Shown in pieces: positions 47,651 through 59,784 of a stretch of 64,000 nt of DNA (position 1 is the stretch's first letter; each line of letters starts with the position of its first letter). A program made the translations under genes and the position numbers. Origin of the DNA: Mycogone perniciosa (Eukaryota; Ascomycota; Sordariomycetes; Hypocreales; Hypocreaceae); contig JAOALB010000031.1 of assembly GCA_025331125.1 (NCBI GenBank), positions 124,001-188,000 on the forward strand, in the 5' to 3' direction. The notes under the pieces are model-generated. The model was not told where the DNA came from and did no database searches. It worked only from the letters and a program-made list of their open reading frames with translations.

Positions 47651-48307
47651 TCAGCACCCATGGCGAGTGCCACCGTAGCAAGACTCGCAGTTTTTCCAGT
47701 CAATTTTTGAGGGTGGGTCGAGCTTGTTGAATACGTTGTTGGTGAAGCTATATCCAGTGGGGTTGTAGCAGACAGTATTCCACCCCTGACGCTTACTGAT
47801 TTCAAGAGGCTCCCCTCTCATAGTGAGTCCGACTGGGAAGAGGGATTCGGAATATGAGCTCGTGTCGGTAATAACAGTAAGATTGGTTACAGTGAAGAAA
47901 TCGTCGACCTTGGACTCATCACGCTTGTACGCGGTCTTGACATATACTGCGATTTGATTCGCTGCATTTGCGGCATCCCCAGGGCTCGGGTATTCCCACG
48001 TAACGGCGAAGAATCCCTGAGCGCCAGCTGTCAGAGCTCTCTCGGTGTACTTCACGGCAATGAGTAGGCCAGCACCGAATGGTCCCCATCCAAATTTGTT
48101 TTGGAGTGCATCGTTGACAGCCCCCGAAAGGTCAATAGGGATATTCGGAACTCCGCCGTCATGCAGGGCGTTTATGGCCTGCTGCGTGAACTTGGTTCCA
48201 ATAATAACAGACAAGAAGCGACCAGAAGAAATGGCAAAGGCTGCATTTGCAGTAGAGGATGCTGCCAAGAAGGTTGTAATGTATTTAAAAGCGTTGGAGA
48301 TCCGCAT
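47651..48307 (-). CDS. Secreted protein of unknown family with Kex2-like site and four-Cys C-terminus
   Basis: An intronless 218-residue frame with no family I recognise. Residues 1-22 form a signal peptide ending in TANA. The middle (about 23-170) has no cysteine and reads as a folded alpha/beta region with IPIDLSGAVNDAL and GWGPFGAGLLIAVKYTERAL. Near residue 173 a Lys-Arg pair (LEISKR) precedes the last 45 residues, which contain all four cysteines of the mature protein (one early, then C-x2-C and a C-terminal Cys). Lys-Arg is a cleavage site of the Golgi protease Kex2, so a small disulfide-bonded peptide may be released. A TATATAAAG box lies about 140 nt upstream of the ATG. The gene sits alone between two RIP-mutated transposon blocks, yet its own codons show no RIP damage. 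Confidence 0.8.
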   Translation of the reverse strand: MRISNAFKYITTFLAASSTANAAFAISSGRFLSVIIGTKFTQQAINALHDGGVPNIPIDLSGAVNDALQNKFGWGPFGAGLLIAVKYTERALTAGAQGFFAVTWEYPSPGDAANAANQIAVYVKTAYKRDESKVDDFFTVTNLTVITDTSSYSESLFPVGLTMRGEPLEISKRQGWNTVCYNPTGYSFTNNVFNKLDPPSKIDWKNCESCYGGTRHGC

Positions 48308-50271
48308 ATTGGGTGGAGGATAGATAGGTCTTGCTTTCTATCTTGGGAAAATCAGAGTATAGACCTTGCTTTTGTGTGTTGAAATCCGAGATATTGAAGG
48401 AGGATACTGAATTAAAGCGATTCATAGCAGTTGCTGCTTCTCTCTCTTTATATACCTCTCTATAGACTATACGTAATTGATGGTAGAGTGAACATTGACT
48501 AATCGTATCCCTAATAAGGCAAGTGCCTTACGGAGTACATGACTCCGTTTAAGGTATAAAAGATCAGCACTAAGAAACTTGGGCCACTTAATAGGAATAC
48601 TACTGCTCACCTCTGTTTACCTATACACCGGAGAAAGATAATATCCAGGATATTTCAATAACAATCGCTTGCTAAGTTATGTAAGTTTATTTATTATATG
48701 AGAAGCCCTCAAGCACTTCCAATCTATAAATGAGGGTCTGTCTAACGTAGCCCTTCTCCACCGTAAGCATTATAAAGACCCTATAGGCACGGAGGACCTT
48801 GGTTTGTTAGTTAATATGGAGACAAAACGCCCAGTTTCTTACATGGTATGAGAAACTTCAAGGCAAGACTAGTTCATTCGATTTTTGATTATTCACTTCC
48901 CCACTAGGCTATACGAGTATCAAGGGTTACACTAAGCTAAAGTTGTAAATAAGCGTAAACTAAACAGTGTTTCGCGTACTCGTATGCCGATCGCGAAGAT
49001 AACGTCCCACTATAGTATCCGAGACGACCGAGTACGCATATTTCTGCCAACATCTACACGAATGCTCTGTCGGGACTAAATAACATGCCCAATACACATG
49101 CGTCTGCTTTTTTCCATCTTTAAAAAATAAGTAGTTTTAGTTTAATACACATCAACCTTCTTCCCCTTCAACTTTCACGTATTAGTAATAGGCATAGAAA
49201 AGCTATAGAGTCAGAGATTGTTTTTTTCTTTTTCTTTTTATTACTATTCACGACTACTCTGCATCTAGGTACAACAGCCTCGTCTGGGCAACAGGTCGGC
49301 ACAGAGTGGTCAACAATTCGATCAATTCAACTTCAGCACGCCCGTTGATTGGATTGACGCCATTCAATGACATGGCCTTTATTGGTTGGTCAACGGAGGC
49401 CTCTAATTGAGTTGGTTCAGACTTGCAAACAAATAAATCAACTCATATTAGACCTTCAATTTGAGTTAATTTGGCAACATAAAACTCTCATCTGACTTGA
49501 TTTGATTTGGCTTCTTGCTGATTTGATTTATTGGACTCATTTGACTTATTTGGATATCTGGATGACACCACTTTTCTCCCAAGATGATATATACTAAGCA
49601 GCTCCTACAAGATCTGCCTTAAGACTAAAAATGCGCTCTGGCTCAGAAGATATAGCTGGCACTGAGAAAAGATCAATTGCCATCCGCGACAGGCGTGGAT
49701 ACTGGCGCCTGCGGAGAAGCTTGCAACGTCAGGAATGGCTTCAAGTCCAGATTCGGCATACATCTTCAGTCCGCAACCATTTATTAGAATATTTATCCAT
49801 AACTGATATTTAGGCTGTTTTATTTATCCTATCCTATTCTATTCATCCAGAATGGCTGAACGCCAAATTTACTGTATATTTAAATAACGGCTTTTCCCAT
49901 TTAATTCAAAATTAGCAGAAAAGTACGGAGCATCAATTACACTATTCCAAATCATCCATATACAGTTAAACTGTTAACCTGTAATTAATAGATCCAGCTA
50001 TAGCCAATTTCCCGTAGGCTTGAGACCGGGGGGGGCGGAGTCGATTAAGGTTTAGGGCCTTAGTTAGGCAGAAAAAGCTGGGACAGTGATATGCAAAGTG
50101 CAGATAAAAAGGGAAGAGAGGAAGGAAGGAAGGAAAAGGACGATATGCCTTTTTTATATATCACAGAGGCAAGAAACCTTGAGATACCTCTACAGTGCAA
50201 TTTCTATGTCAGAAGTCAGACGGATCGGGCAAAGGGAGCGGCGACCCTAGGGAAGAGTGACGAAGTCTTGT
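48308..50271. other. Intergenic island sequence
   Basis: About 2 kb with promoter elements of the secreted-protein gene at its start and no other convincing gene. Two 60-codon frames (49631-49813, 50091-50273) look fortuitous. An ACGGAGTAC motif lies near 48531, and a GGAA-repeat run at about 50108-50130. Repeated TTGATTTGATT-type words occur at about 49410-49550. AT content rises towards the right. Confidence 0.5.
48447..48455 (-). promoter_or_regulatory. TATA box of the secreted-protein gene
   Basis: The minus strand reads TATATAAAG here, about 140 nt before the ATG at 48307. The sequence between them has no upstream ATG in a good context apart from one near 48420. Confidence 0.5.
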
Positions 50272-50510
50272 AGCAAATAACTAGAATATTGAACAGATAG
50301 ATTCGAATTAGCAGGTAGGTGCCGCAGTTGGATTTCATTGATCCCTGAGGTCTCTCTGCCTCGGGGCCTGGCTGCTTATATACAATTGTCTAGCTCTTCT
50401 AGACGTCCCGGGCCTTCCGGATCTCCGGACTAACTAGTTCTGACAGGCTGCCCCCCCTTTTTGGCGCCGACAGGGACCCTGCTGACCAGTCTCCCTTCCA
50501 GTATAAATTT
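50272..50510 (+). mobile_element. Possible LTR end and internal leader of another retrotransposon
   Basis: A segment starts TGTAGCAAATAACTAG and ends TTCTGACA near 50447, with a TATA-like ATATAC inside, which suits a short LTR. It is followed by TTTTTGGCGCCGACAGGGAC, which resembles the leader found just inside the 5' LTR of several Gypsy families. From about 50505 the sequence becomes AT-rich up to element A2. No second copy of this LTR is present in the window, so the call is tentative. Confidence 0.35.
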
Positions 50511-50992
50511 AATACTAGTAAAGGCTTTTTTTCTCACTTCTCACTAAAAATTCACTTTTATAGTCTAATTAACTTAAGTCTTTATTTATTAAATTAATTA
50601 CTTTTTGTATTTTTAATTTATAAAAGTTTTTTTTTTATAAAGTTTATTTATAGTTTTAATAAATATATATATTTTTATATAAATATTTAAAGTAATTATA
50701 TTTTTGAAGTAATAATTTTTAGAATGTTAATATAATTAATATATTATAAATAATATATTATCCCCTTCCTTCCTTCCTTCCTTTCTTTCCTCTTTATTTA
50801 TACTTTATATATATTAAAAGACTAGAGGCTTTAAAGATTTTATAATATTATATAAGCCAGAATATATATATAAAAGTAATTATATAATATATAATAGGTA
50901 TAGAAGGAGTAGAATAGAGGATAAAAGGGGAAGGAATAGAAAGGAAAGGGAAGGATATACTTTTATGTATATTATAGGCAAGTGTTAATAAG
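50511..50992. other. AT-rich left flank of element A2
   Basis: Very AT-rich sequence, probably RIP-mutated older transposon DNA, with a CCTT repeat near 50762-50785. It ends with the ATAAG that is duplicated on the other side of A2. Confidence 0.5.
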
Positions 50993-51394
50993 TGTCACAA
51001 CCCGACCCTCTTATAGCCGCATAAAGGGTCCAGGGCGGTATATACCCCGGAAGAACGACGGAATGACCGTCTAATCAGGGAGGATTACTTGGATCACTAT
51101 AAACTATAGATCACTTAGATTACAGAATATAAGCTAAGGTAATCCAATATAACTATAATCCATATATAATCCAAGTACATTTACTATATATCTCCTTTAT
51201 AAATAAAACTAGATAAGTTATAATTATTTAGTATAGTTACTTAAATAGTCGTTAATAATTATATTTACCAGAACTATTTATTTTATAAAATTATAACTAT
51301 ATTACCCTATTTAGTATTTATCCTTAACCTCTCTATTAATATAAACCCTGTAAACCTCGGTTTAATTGTTAAAGAATTAACCCGGATTATTATA
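50993..51394 (+). repeat. 5' LTR of element A2
   Basis: Begins TGTCACAACCCGACCC. Its end reads ATTATTATA where the 3' LTR has ATCGTCACA, so the inner end is the mutated one. Length 402 bp, the same as the 3' LTR. Confidence 0.9.
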
Positions 51395-54300
51395 TGTTAA
51401 CGACTCTTATTTAGAAAGCTATTAAGAATCCTAAGCAATACCGCAAATATATCCGCTGCAGTATCCTCTTAATAATCTTAACACTCTACCCTCTATTCTA
51501 CCTCCTCGCTAAAGGCAGGATAATAATAGAGATAATAATATAAATAGAAGTAAAAATAAAGATAAAGTTAATAAAACAGAATAACTATATATTTATATAA
51601 AGGAAGCCTTTTAATATATAAAAGCTAACTATATAAAATAAGAATAATACTATTAATATTTAATTACTGAAAATGCTAGACTTTAATAAATAATTTACTA
51701 ACAGTAAGCAACTATTATAAACTTGCAGAATTAGGCCTTACCTGCTTTAAACCTTATATTAAACTATAGCAGGAATTAACCTTTAAAGGACTTAAAAGAG
51801 TCGCTTAAAATGTAACCCTTTAAACACTTTAATAGAAGTACTATAGCACTTTAACTATTTCTTACTTAACTACGCAACTACTTTATTTACTTTTTAACCA
51901 GCCTTAATATAAAGATTAATAAAGTCCTTTTAGCTGCTAAATAACTTAAAGGAAATACTTTAAAGTAGTTTAAACCTATTTAAAGGGATTTCTTTAATAA
52001 TAAAAGCAAAGCTAATAAATAGATATAGTTTATATTTATTAGCTATAATTAATTTAAAGAAAAATTAAAGAATATCTTTAATAATATTAGTAAAAAATAT
52101 ACTATAGAAAATAAACTTATAAATTTAGTCTAGAAAAGAAAATACTTTAACTATACTATATACTTTAAAAACTATACTTTTAAAGTTAAATAGGGAAACT
52201 CTACTTTTATTAAATACTTTTATAATAAACTTAAACTAAAAGTTAAAAGGGAAGTTTATAAATTCTTTTATAATAAAAGTATTATTAAGTTTATTAAAAA
52301 ATATATAAATATAGATAACTTACTTTATAAACTCTATTTAAATATAAAAAAAGGATAATAGTAGTTAAAATAAGTTTGTAAGTATTAAAGATATATAAAT
52401 TAAAGCAAAAAGCAATAAAAATATATTACTAGCTTTAATAATAAAAGATTTAGTTAAATAAATTTAAATACTATTTAAAAGGGAAAAGTAAAGGTTATTT
52501 ATTATAACTGTAATAAACTAGGGTATATTTTAAAAGACTATAAAGCTTTATAAAAGCTAAAAATTAATAAACTTTAAAAGCCTATACTAAAACTTAAATA
52601 AAAGGTTAATATAATTTTAAAAACTATTAATTATATATTACTTAACTAGACTATATACTATAATAATAGCTGCCCTATTTATAAATCTAATAAAGATAAA
52701 AGCGGATAATACTTAAAACAACCTAAAAAAATATCTATAATAAACTAAAAGGGATATTAGTTAAAACTTAAATCCTTGGCTTTTAAAGATACCTTTAAAG
52801 AAAATAAAGTAAATAAGTATTTACTATACCTAGACAGTTTAGCGGAATAAAACCTAGACTTTAGCTATATAGAGTTAAATAAAGATAATAGTATTTTAAA
52901 TAAATAAATAGTTACTATAATTAACTATTAATATTTTAATTAAATAACTGCAGATAATAAAGGATAGACTAATAGTAGTAACTTTAATAATAAAGATAAA
53001 AATAACCTTTTATAATATAGACTATTACTATATAGTGCTATACCTTTAAAACTAGAAAATATATTACTTATAAATAGTAACTTTAAGGGTAAATTAAATA
53101 AATACTATTTAAACTTAATTAAAAGAGTTACTATAGGTATACAGTAAAATAAAATAAACCTATACCTATATAAACAGCTTTATATATAGAATACAATTAA
53201 TAATAAAATAGCTGTTAAGGCTATCCTAGTTACTTTAGCTATATATAAAAAACCTATATATTTTAATATATAAAGAGACTATACTGCAAATAACTTTATT
53301 TATAAAAAGCACTATACTATATCCTAGGTCACTTGCATTATATATAAGTATATAATATACTTTTAAAAGAAAGTAAAGTATAATATATTCTTAATTAAAA
53401 TTTTATTTTACTTTATAAAATAAATATAGGATTATAATACCTTTAAAGAATAAATTATAACTATATAGTATTAAAACTTTAAGATTATTATTATTAAATT
53501 AAATACTAAAACTTTAAAAGAATATTATCAGCTATAAAGACTTAAAGGATATAAGTTTAAAAGATACTATATTTACTGCTAAGAGAAATTAATAAAGTAA
53601 TACTTCTACTATAATAGAAGGCTTAAATGCAATTAGCAATATTGCTTAAAGTATAATAGTTTAAGGTATATTATATATAAATAAAATAAGTTAAAGGATT
53701 AGTATATATAATAAGCTAATAATATTTTATATTTATTACTAGACTATATATATTACTGGAAAGATAAATGTATTATTTATTTACAGGAAAAACTTTAAAA
53801 ATAGCGAATATAAAAGTATATAAAGTATAAACCTACTTTAAAAGATAAAGAGATTAATTAAATTATAAAAAAACTATACAGAAACTAATTTAATTTTATT
53901 ACTTATAAAAGAACCGCCTATAATAGAAGAAGGTAGCATTTACTTTAAAGAACTTTAATTAACTATAAAATTTATATAAAAAAATTAGGAAATAATTAAT
54001 ATTATTTATAAAAGGGCTATAAAGTAATAATTAATAAATTATATCTTTTAAAATATTAAATAATAAAAGTAATAATAAAAATTTACTATATTTTAAATTA
54101 AAAATAATAATTAAAGGATATTGGCTATATATATTAGTAGATAGTAAAGCAATAGGCAATTTTATTGCACCTATAATTATAAATCGCTTATAATTACTTT
54201 AAAAAAAGAAAACTAAACTATATTAATTTTATTAAATAAAAGGAGGAGCTTTTATATATAATAATAGATGAGTTAAGCGAAAGATTAATTATCTTAAGCT

Positions 54301-57300
54301 TAAAATCGCTAAATGTAAAGGAGTAGTTCTTTGCAATATAGTAAATATTAATAGGTATAATATTATTTTTAGTTATCTTTAGTTAAAACGCAATAACTTT
54401 AATATCAACTAGGAGAACGGCTAGCTTTATTAGCGCAATAATAAAGCTTCCCTAGCGATTAGAACTATTAAAAAGGCTTTAGCTATAGGGAAGAAATCCT
54501 ATATAAAACCTTTAGGTATACTAAAGAAAAGAACTAAAAAAGTTACCTTTAAGTTAATTATAGAAATAATCTACCTAAAAGTAAAATTTAAGCAAAGTAA
54601 AGGAAAAGATAGATAAATCTAAAAAATAATTGCCTTTTTATAGAAAGTATTTAATGATATTAATAAAAGCCTTAAAACAGCAGTATTATTAAAATAGCTG
54701 CAGAATATCCTTAAAGAATACTAGAAGTATAATAAGTTATTTAAAGAAATACTTAATATAAAACTACTAGAATACAGCCAATAAGACTATATAATTAAAT
54801 TTAAGGATAGTGCTAGTATTACCTTTCATAAGATTTATAACTTAAATAAAAAAGAGCTTAAAAGCTTACGCGATTATTTAAATAATATATTAGCTAAAAG
54901 GTATATTTAACCCTCTTTATTAAAAGTAGGCTATCCTGTTATATTTATATTAAAGAAAAGAGGTAAACTATAGTTAACTATAGACTACTAATAGCTTAAT
55001 AAAGCTACTATTAAAGACAGAACTCTACTACTATTAATTACAGAATTACAGGATAGACTATATAAGAAGAAATAGTTTATAGCGCTAAATCTTAAAGGCG
55101 CTTATAACTTTATTTAAATTAAAGAAGGATATAAATAGATAACTATATTTTAAATTAAATATAGCTTATTTAAATACTTTATTATACTTTTCAGTTTTAT
55201 TAACGCCCTTGCAATATTTTAAAAGATAATTAATAATATATTAAAAGAGTACTTTAATATCTTTATAGTTATTTACCTAAATAATATCCTAATCTTCTTA
55301 GATACCTTTAAAGAATATAAAGTATATATTTATAAAGTATTATAGATACTATAAAATGCTAAACTACTTATAAAACTTAAATTCTATAAATTCTATATAT
55401 AAAAAGTTACTTTTTTAAAGTATATTATTACCTTTAAAGAAATTTATATAAATCTATTAAAAGTGCAAGCAGTAAAAGACTAGCCTATACCTATAATAGT
55501 TAAAGAAGTTTAAAGCTTTTTAAAACTTATTAACTACTATTAATAATTTATTAAAAGCTATAAAAATATTGTATAAACTCTTTACAAATTTATTAAAAAA
55601 AATTAAAAGTTTCTATAAGTATTAAATATATAGGAAGCTTTTAATAAACTTAAGCAATTTATCTCGGAAAAACCTATATTTATTATATTTAACTTATTTA
55701 AGGAAATAAAAGTCGAAATAGATACTTTTAACTTTACTATAAAAGTTTAATTTAATTAAAAAGATAAAAACAGTAAACTATACTTTATTGCCTTTTACTT
55801 TAAAGTACTATATAGCGCAGAACTAAACTATTTAATATATAATAAAAAATTCCTCGCTATTATTCTTACATTTAAAGAATAGCAATATTACCCATTAAAA
55901 GGAATATATAAAGTTAAGGTATATATTAACTATAAGAATATTATATACTTCGCGATAGTTTAATAACTCTCTAAAAGGCAGATCCACTATATAAAATACC
56001 TTTTAGAATTTAACTATATCCTAATCCACTAGAAAGGATTTAAAAATAAATAACTAAATGCGCTTAGTAGATAAGCTAATTATAACTAAAGAAAAATTAA
56101 ATATACTAGGCAGATTTTAAAATAAACCTTTAAAAGATATTATTAATAAATAGCACTTTAAGCTATATATAAGGTATTTAATAATAATATTATACTTTAA
56201 TGCATTAAAGAGCATTATATTACTTAAGATAATAATAGATTTTTAAAAAATATAAAATTCGATAATAAAGGGACTTAACAATAAAACAGAAAGATCTAGA
56301 TTTTAGATAAACTTTAAAAGAATATAATTATAAAAGTTTATTAATACCTAGTATATAGATATAAAGGTATTTGCAAGACCTGTAAATAAATATAAAAGTA
56401 TTTCGAGTTTTAAAGGCTTAAAAAAGTATTATAAAATATTATTTCTCGCTATATAACTTATAGAATAATTAAAACTTTAAAATATAAACTATACAGTAAA
56501 CTTTAACCTTTGCCAGTAGCGGAACAACTATAAGAATTAATTTTATTAAACTTTATTATTAAACTACTATTATCTATTGAATTAAGATTAAAGATTAAAT
56601 ATAATAGTATTTTAGTAATTATAGACTAATTTATTAAATACTTTTACTTCCTTTTATATAAAAAAGCAATAAATATAGAAACACTAGCTTATATATTCTT
56701 GCGATTTATTGCAGTTAACTATATAATTCTAGCGGAGATTATTTCTAACTAAAGATTAACCTTTATATTTAAATTCTAGCAAGCATTTATAAATTAGTTA
56801 AATATAAATTATAAGCTTAGTCCTGTATACCATTTATAAATAAACAGATAGACAGAATGTATTAATTAGGTCGTTAAAGCTTATCTAAAAAGTTATATTA
56901 ACTTTAACTAAGATAATTAAATAGAAAAGCTACTAATTGCATAAATATCCTATAATAGCGATATTTTAAAGTTAACTAGACTTAGCCTTATATATATTAA
57001 CTACAGCTTTACGCCAGATATATATAGAGCGTTAAGGAAAGGCCTATACGTTAATAAAGCATAAATTAAAGCTAAAGATATAAAGCAGCTATATAAGGAA
57101 ATACAGGTATACCTTTACTTTATATAAAAAAAGATAAAGAAGTATGCCGATAAGTATAGATTAAAGGGACTAATCTTTAAAGAAAGAGATATAGTCTATT
57201 TATATTAATACTCGCTAAGTAAAAAGACTGCAAATATTAAAATAATGCAATTAAATAATAAATTAAATTTTAAAAAACTTAAACTTTACCCGGTTAAAAA

Positions 57301-58280
57301 GGTTATTTTAAAAGTTACTTATAAACTTATATTATTAGATAGTATCCGGATTTACCTAGTATTTTACATTTTACTACTTAAGAAAGTATTATAAAATAAA
57401 TTAAAAAATAAACTAATTATAGATTTAATTAAAGTTTTACTAGTTAAAGAAGAATATAAAGTTAAAGAAATTAAAGCTATAAAAATAAAAGATAATAAAT
57501 ACTAGTATTTAATTAAATAAAAGAATTATAGAGAGGAATATAACTCCTGGGAATTTAAGGAACACTTTAAGCACTTTTAGATAACTTTATAATGATTCTA
57601 CCGAAATCTTAGTTTACTAATAATAGATTAAGCGGCCTAAAAGCGGTTTAATTAATTATATCGGCAACCCTAAAAGAATGTATATTAATAGCAGCCTCTG
57701 CTTTATAATGTTTAGCCTTATCTAGCTTATCTATATTTTTTAACCTAAAATCCACTATCTTTACTCCTTTTATTATTAATGCCTTGCGCTAGGTATAAAG
57801 GCGAGTTAGTCGCGCTAAAGCCTTAAAAGATTTACAATGCAATTCTATTAACTTAAACTCTGCCTTTTATTCCTGCGCCTTTAATTGCTTATACTTTAGA
57901 GTAATTTAAGATATTAAAAGAATTAAAAATAATAATAATAAAAAAGATAAAAATACTTATAAATGTTTACTAGCACCTTAAAATTATTATAAAAGCACCT
58001 TTATTAAATGCACTCTTAATATTAAGATACCCTGTCTATTATTTTATAAGTATAACTATAGGAATAATAATATAAATAAGGCATGGTTTCGAAACTTAGT
58101 TCCTTGATAAAAGATATAAGGGCTAAACGCTAAAAGGTCTTTAAAGAATAAGCCTTCTTAATATAACTTATATTATTAATACCGCGCATATAAAAAAGGA
58201 AAAAGAAAAAAAACATTATACTTATAAAGGGAGGTATAGTATTTATATAGGATAGGTAAGGTTTTAAGGATAAAACTACT

Positions 58281-58290
58281 AAAAGGGGGA
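58281..58290 (+). other. Polypurine tract of element A2
   Basis: AAAAGGGGGA lies five bases upstream of the 3' LTR. This is the expected primer site for plus-strand DNA synthesis in LTR retrotransposons. Confidence 0.7.
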
Positions 58291-58295
58291 TATTA

Positions 58296-58697
58296 TATTA
58301 TAACCCGACCCTTTTATAGCTATATAAAGGGTCTAGGGCAGTATATACCCCAGAAAAATAACGGAATAACTATCTAATTAAAGAGGATTACTTGCATTAC
58401 TGTAAACTACAGATCACTTAGATTATAGAATATAAGCTAAGGTAATCTAATACAACTATAATCTATATATAATCTAAATACATTTACTATATATCTCCTT
58501 TATATATAAGACTAGATAAGTTATAATTATTTAGTATAGTTACTTAAACAGTTGTTAATAACTGCATTTACCAGAACCACCTATTCTACAGAATCGTGAC
58601 TATATTACCCTGCTTAATATTTATCCCTAACCTCTCTGTCAACATAAACCCTGCAAACCTCGGTTTAACTGTTAAAGAATCAACCCGGATCGTCACA
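58296..58697 (+). repeat. 3' LTR of element A2
   Basis: 402 bp. The start TGTCACAACCC reads TATTATAACCC through G-to-A and C-to-T changes, while the end CCCGGATCGTCACA is intact. The intact and damaged ends are swapped relative to the 5' LTR: the inner ends are damaged and the outer ends are spared. Confidence 0.9.
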
Positions 58698-58702
58698 ATA
58701 AG

Positions 58703-59784
58703 CCCTGGTGCCCTAGGAGCTGGGGGGTATATGATATACAAGGCGTAATTGCTTGATAGCAATTATGGTATTGTTTTTATATAATATTTGTTTATTAAAT
58801 ATTTTCAATATTTTAATTTTAAAACCATTAAATATATTAATATATTTAAAGCTTTAATTTAAACTTTAATTTATATTTTAAATGTTTAATTTAATAATTA
58901 TTTTTATTTTCTTTTATAATTTATTTTATATAATAAATATTATTTTTATATTATAATTACTTTTATAATAATAATTTATAGAGAACTTATTTTAATATAA
59001 TTATTTATATTTTAATATTATTTTAAGTATTAATATTAGTATAAACTATTACGATTTAATATTTTAAAAGGGAGGTTAATTGCCTTTTTATTATAAAAAA
59101 GTATGTTTAAAGTTTTATTTAAAATCTATTAAATTATTTAATAAAATATATAAAGCTCTTTATTAATATTACTAAATTATACTAACTTTATATTACTAAG
59201 CTTACTAAAGAAAAAGTTTAATAATTAATTCTTTTTACTATAATCTTATACCTTTAAGGCTAGTTTATAGACAAAGGATAAAGTGCATTTTACGTCCTTA
59301 AGGTACTACTAATAGGGGCTCTTATATAACTTCAAGACAGGACTTTTGAAACACTCCTCTATACTCCGTACTATTAACAGAATAGCTTTTAAAGGTAACT
59401 GCAGTTACAGTATTGCTATAGCAGCGGCTATCCTAGTAGTCTAGCTCAGGGCTAGTCCCCGCTTAGTGTATGTTAGTGTGCTTAGTGTGGCAGCCTGCAT
59501 TCTGTTAAAAGAGGGTAGTAAGAAAAATTAAAAAGAGGAGAAGGGGAATGGGAAGTATAGGGATTGGCTAAAAAAAAGAGGCTGCTCCACTTGCTCTGCT
59601 AATAGATATTTGGTGCTGTGCAAATAGCAATTCTCCTACTAATACTCCGTACGGAGCACTCGCTAACAGTCTGTGTTTAAGCATAAATGACGTGAATCGG
59701 CATTTGACTTGATCCTTACTATCACAACCAATTCATACCCAATTCACCTCGAAAACGTCAATATCTGCATCACCTCATCTCAAA
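58703..59784. other. Right flank of A2 and promoter of the next gene
   Basis: AT-rich to about 59280, probably mutated transposon DNA, then a return to normal composition. A TACTCCGTA motif (near 59361) and the palindrome CTCCGTACGGAG (near 59645) lie in the normal part. No gene is recognised before 59785. Confidence 0.5.

Larger units (their letters stand above)
50993..58697 (+). mobile_element. Full-length Gypsy chromovirus A2, inactivated by RIP-type mutation
   Basis: The 7705-bp element has LTRs of 402 bp at each end and a perfect 5-bp target duplication, ATAAG, at 50988-50992 and 58698-58702. Its genes read on the plus strand but are full of stops. A zinc knuckle near 52500-52541 keeps its spacing with Cys and His codons changed to Tyr. 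The reverse-transcriptase YxDD motif at 55274-55285 reads Y-L-N-N (GAT to AAT). Near 57500-57560 a chromodomain-like YLIK-KNY-EEYNSWE is seen with Trp codons turned to stops. Gene order is gag, reverse transcriptase, RNase H, integrase, chromodomain: a chromovirus of the Gypsy superfamily. A polypurine tract AAAAGGGGGA precedes the 3' LTR at 58281-58290. Confidence 0.88.
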
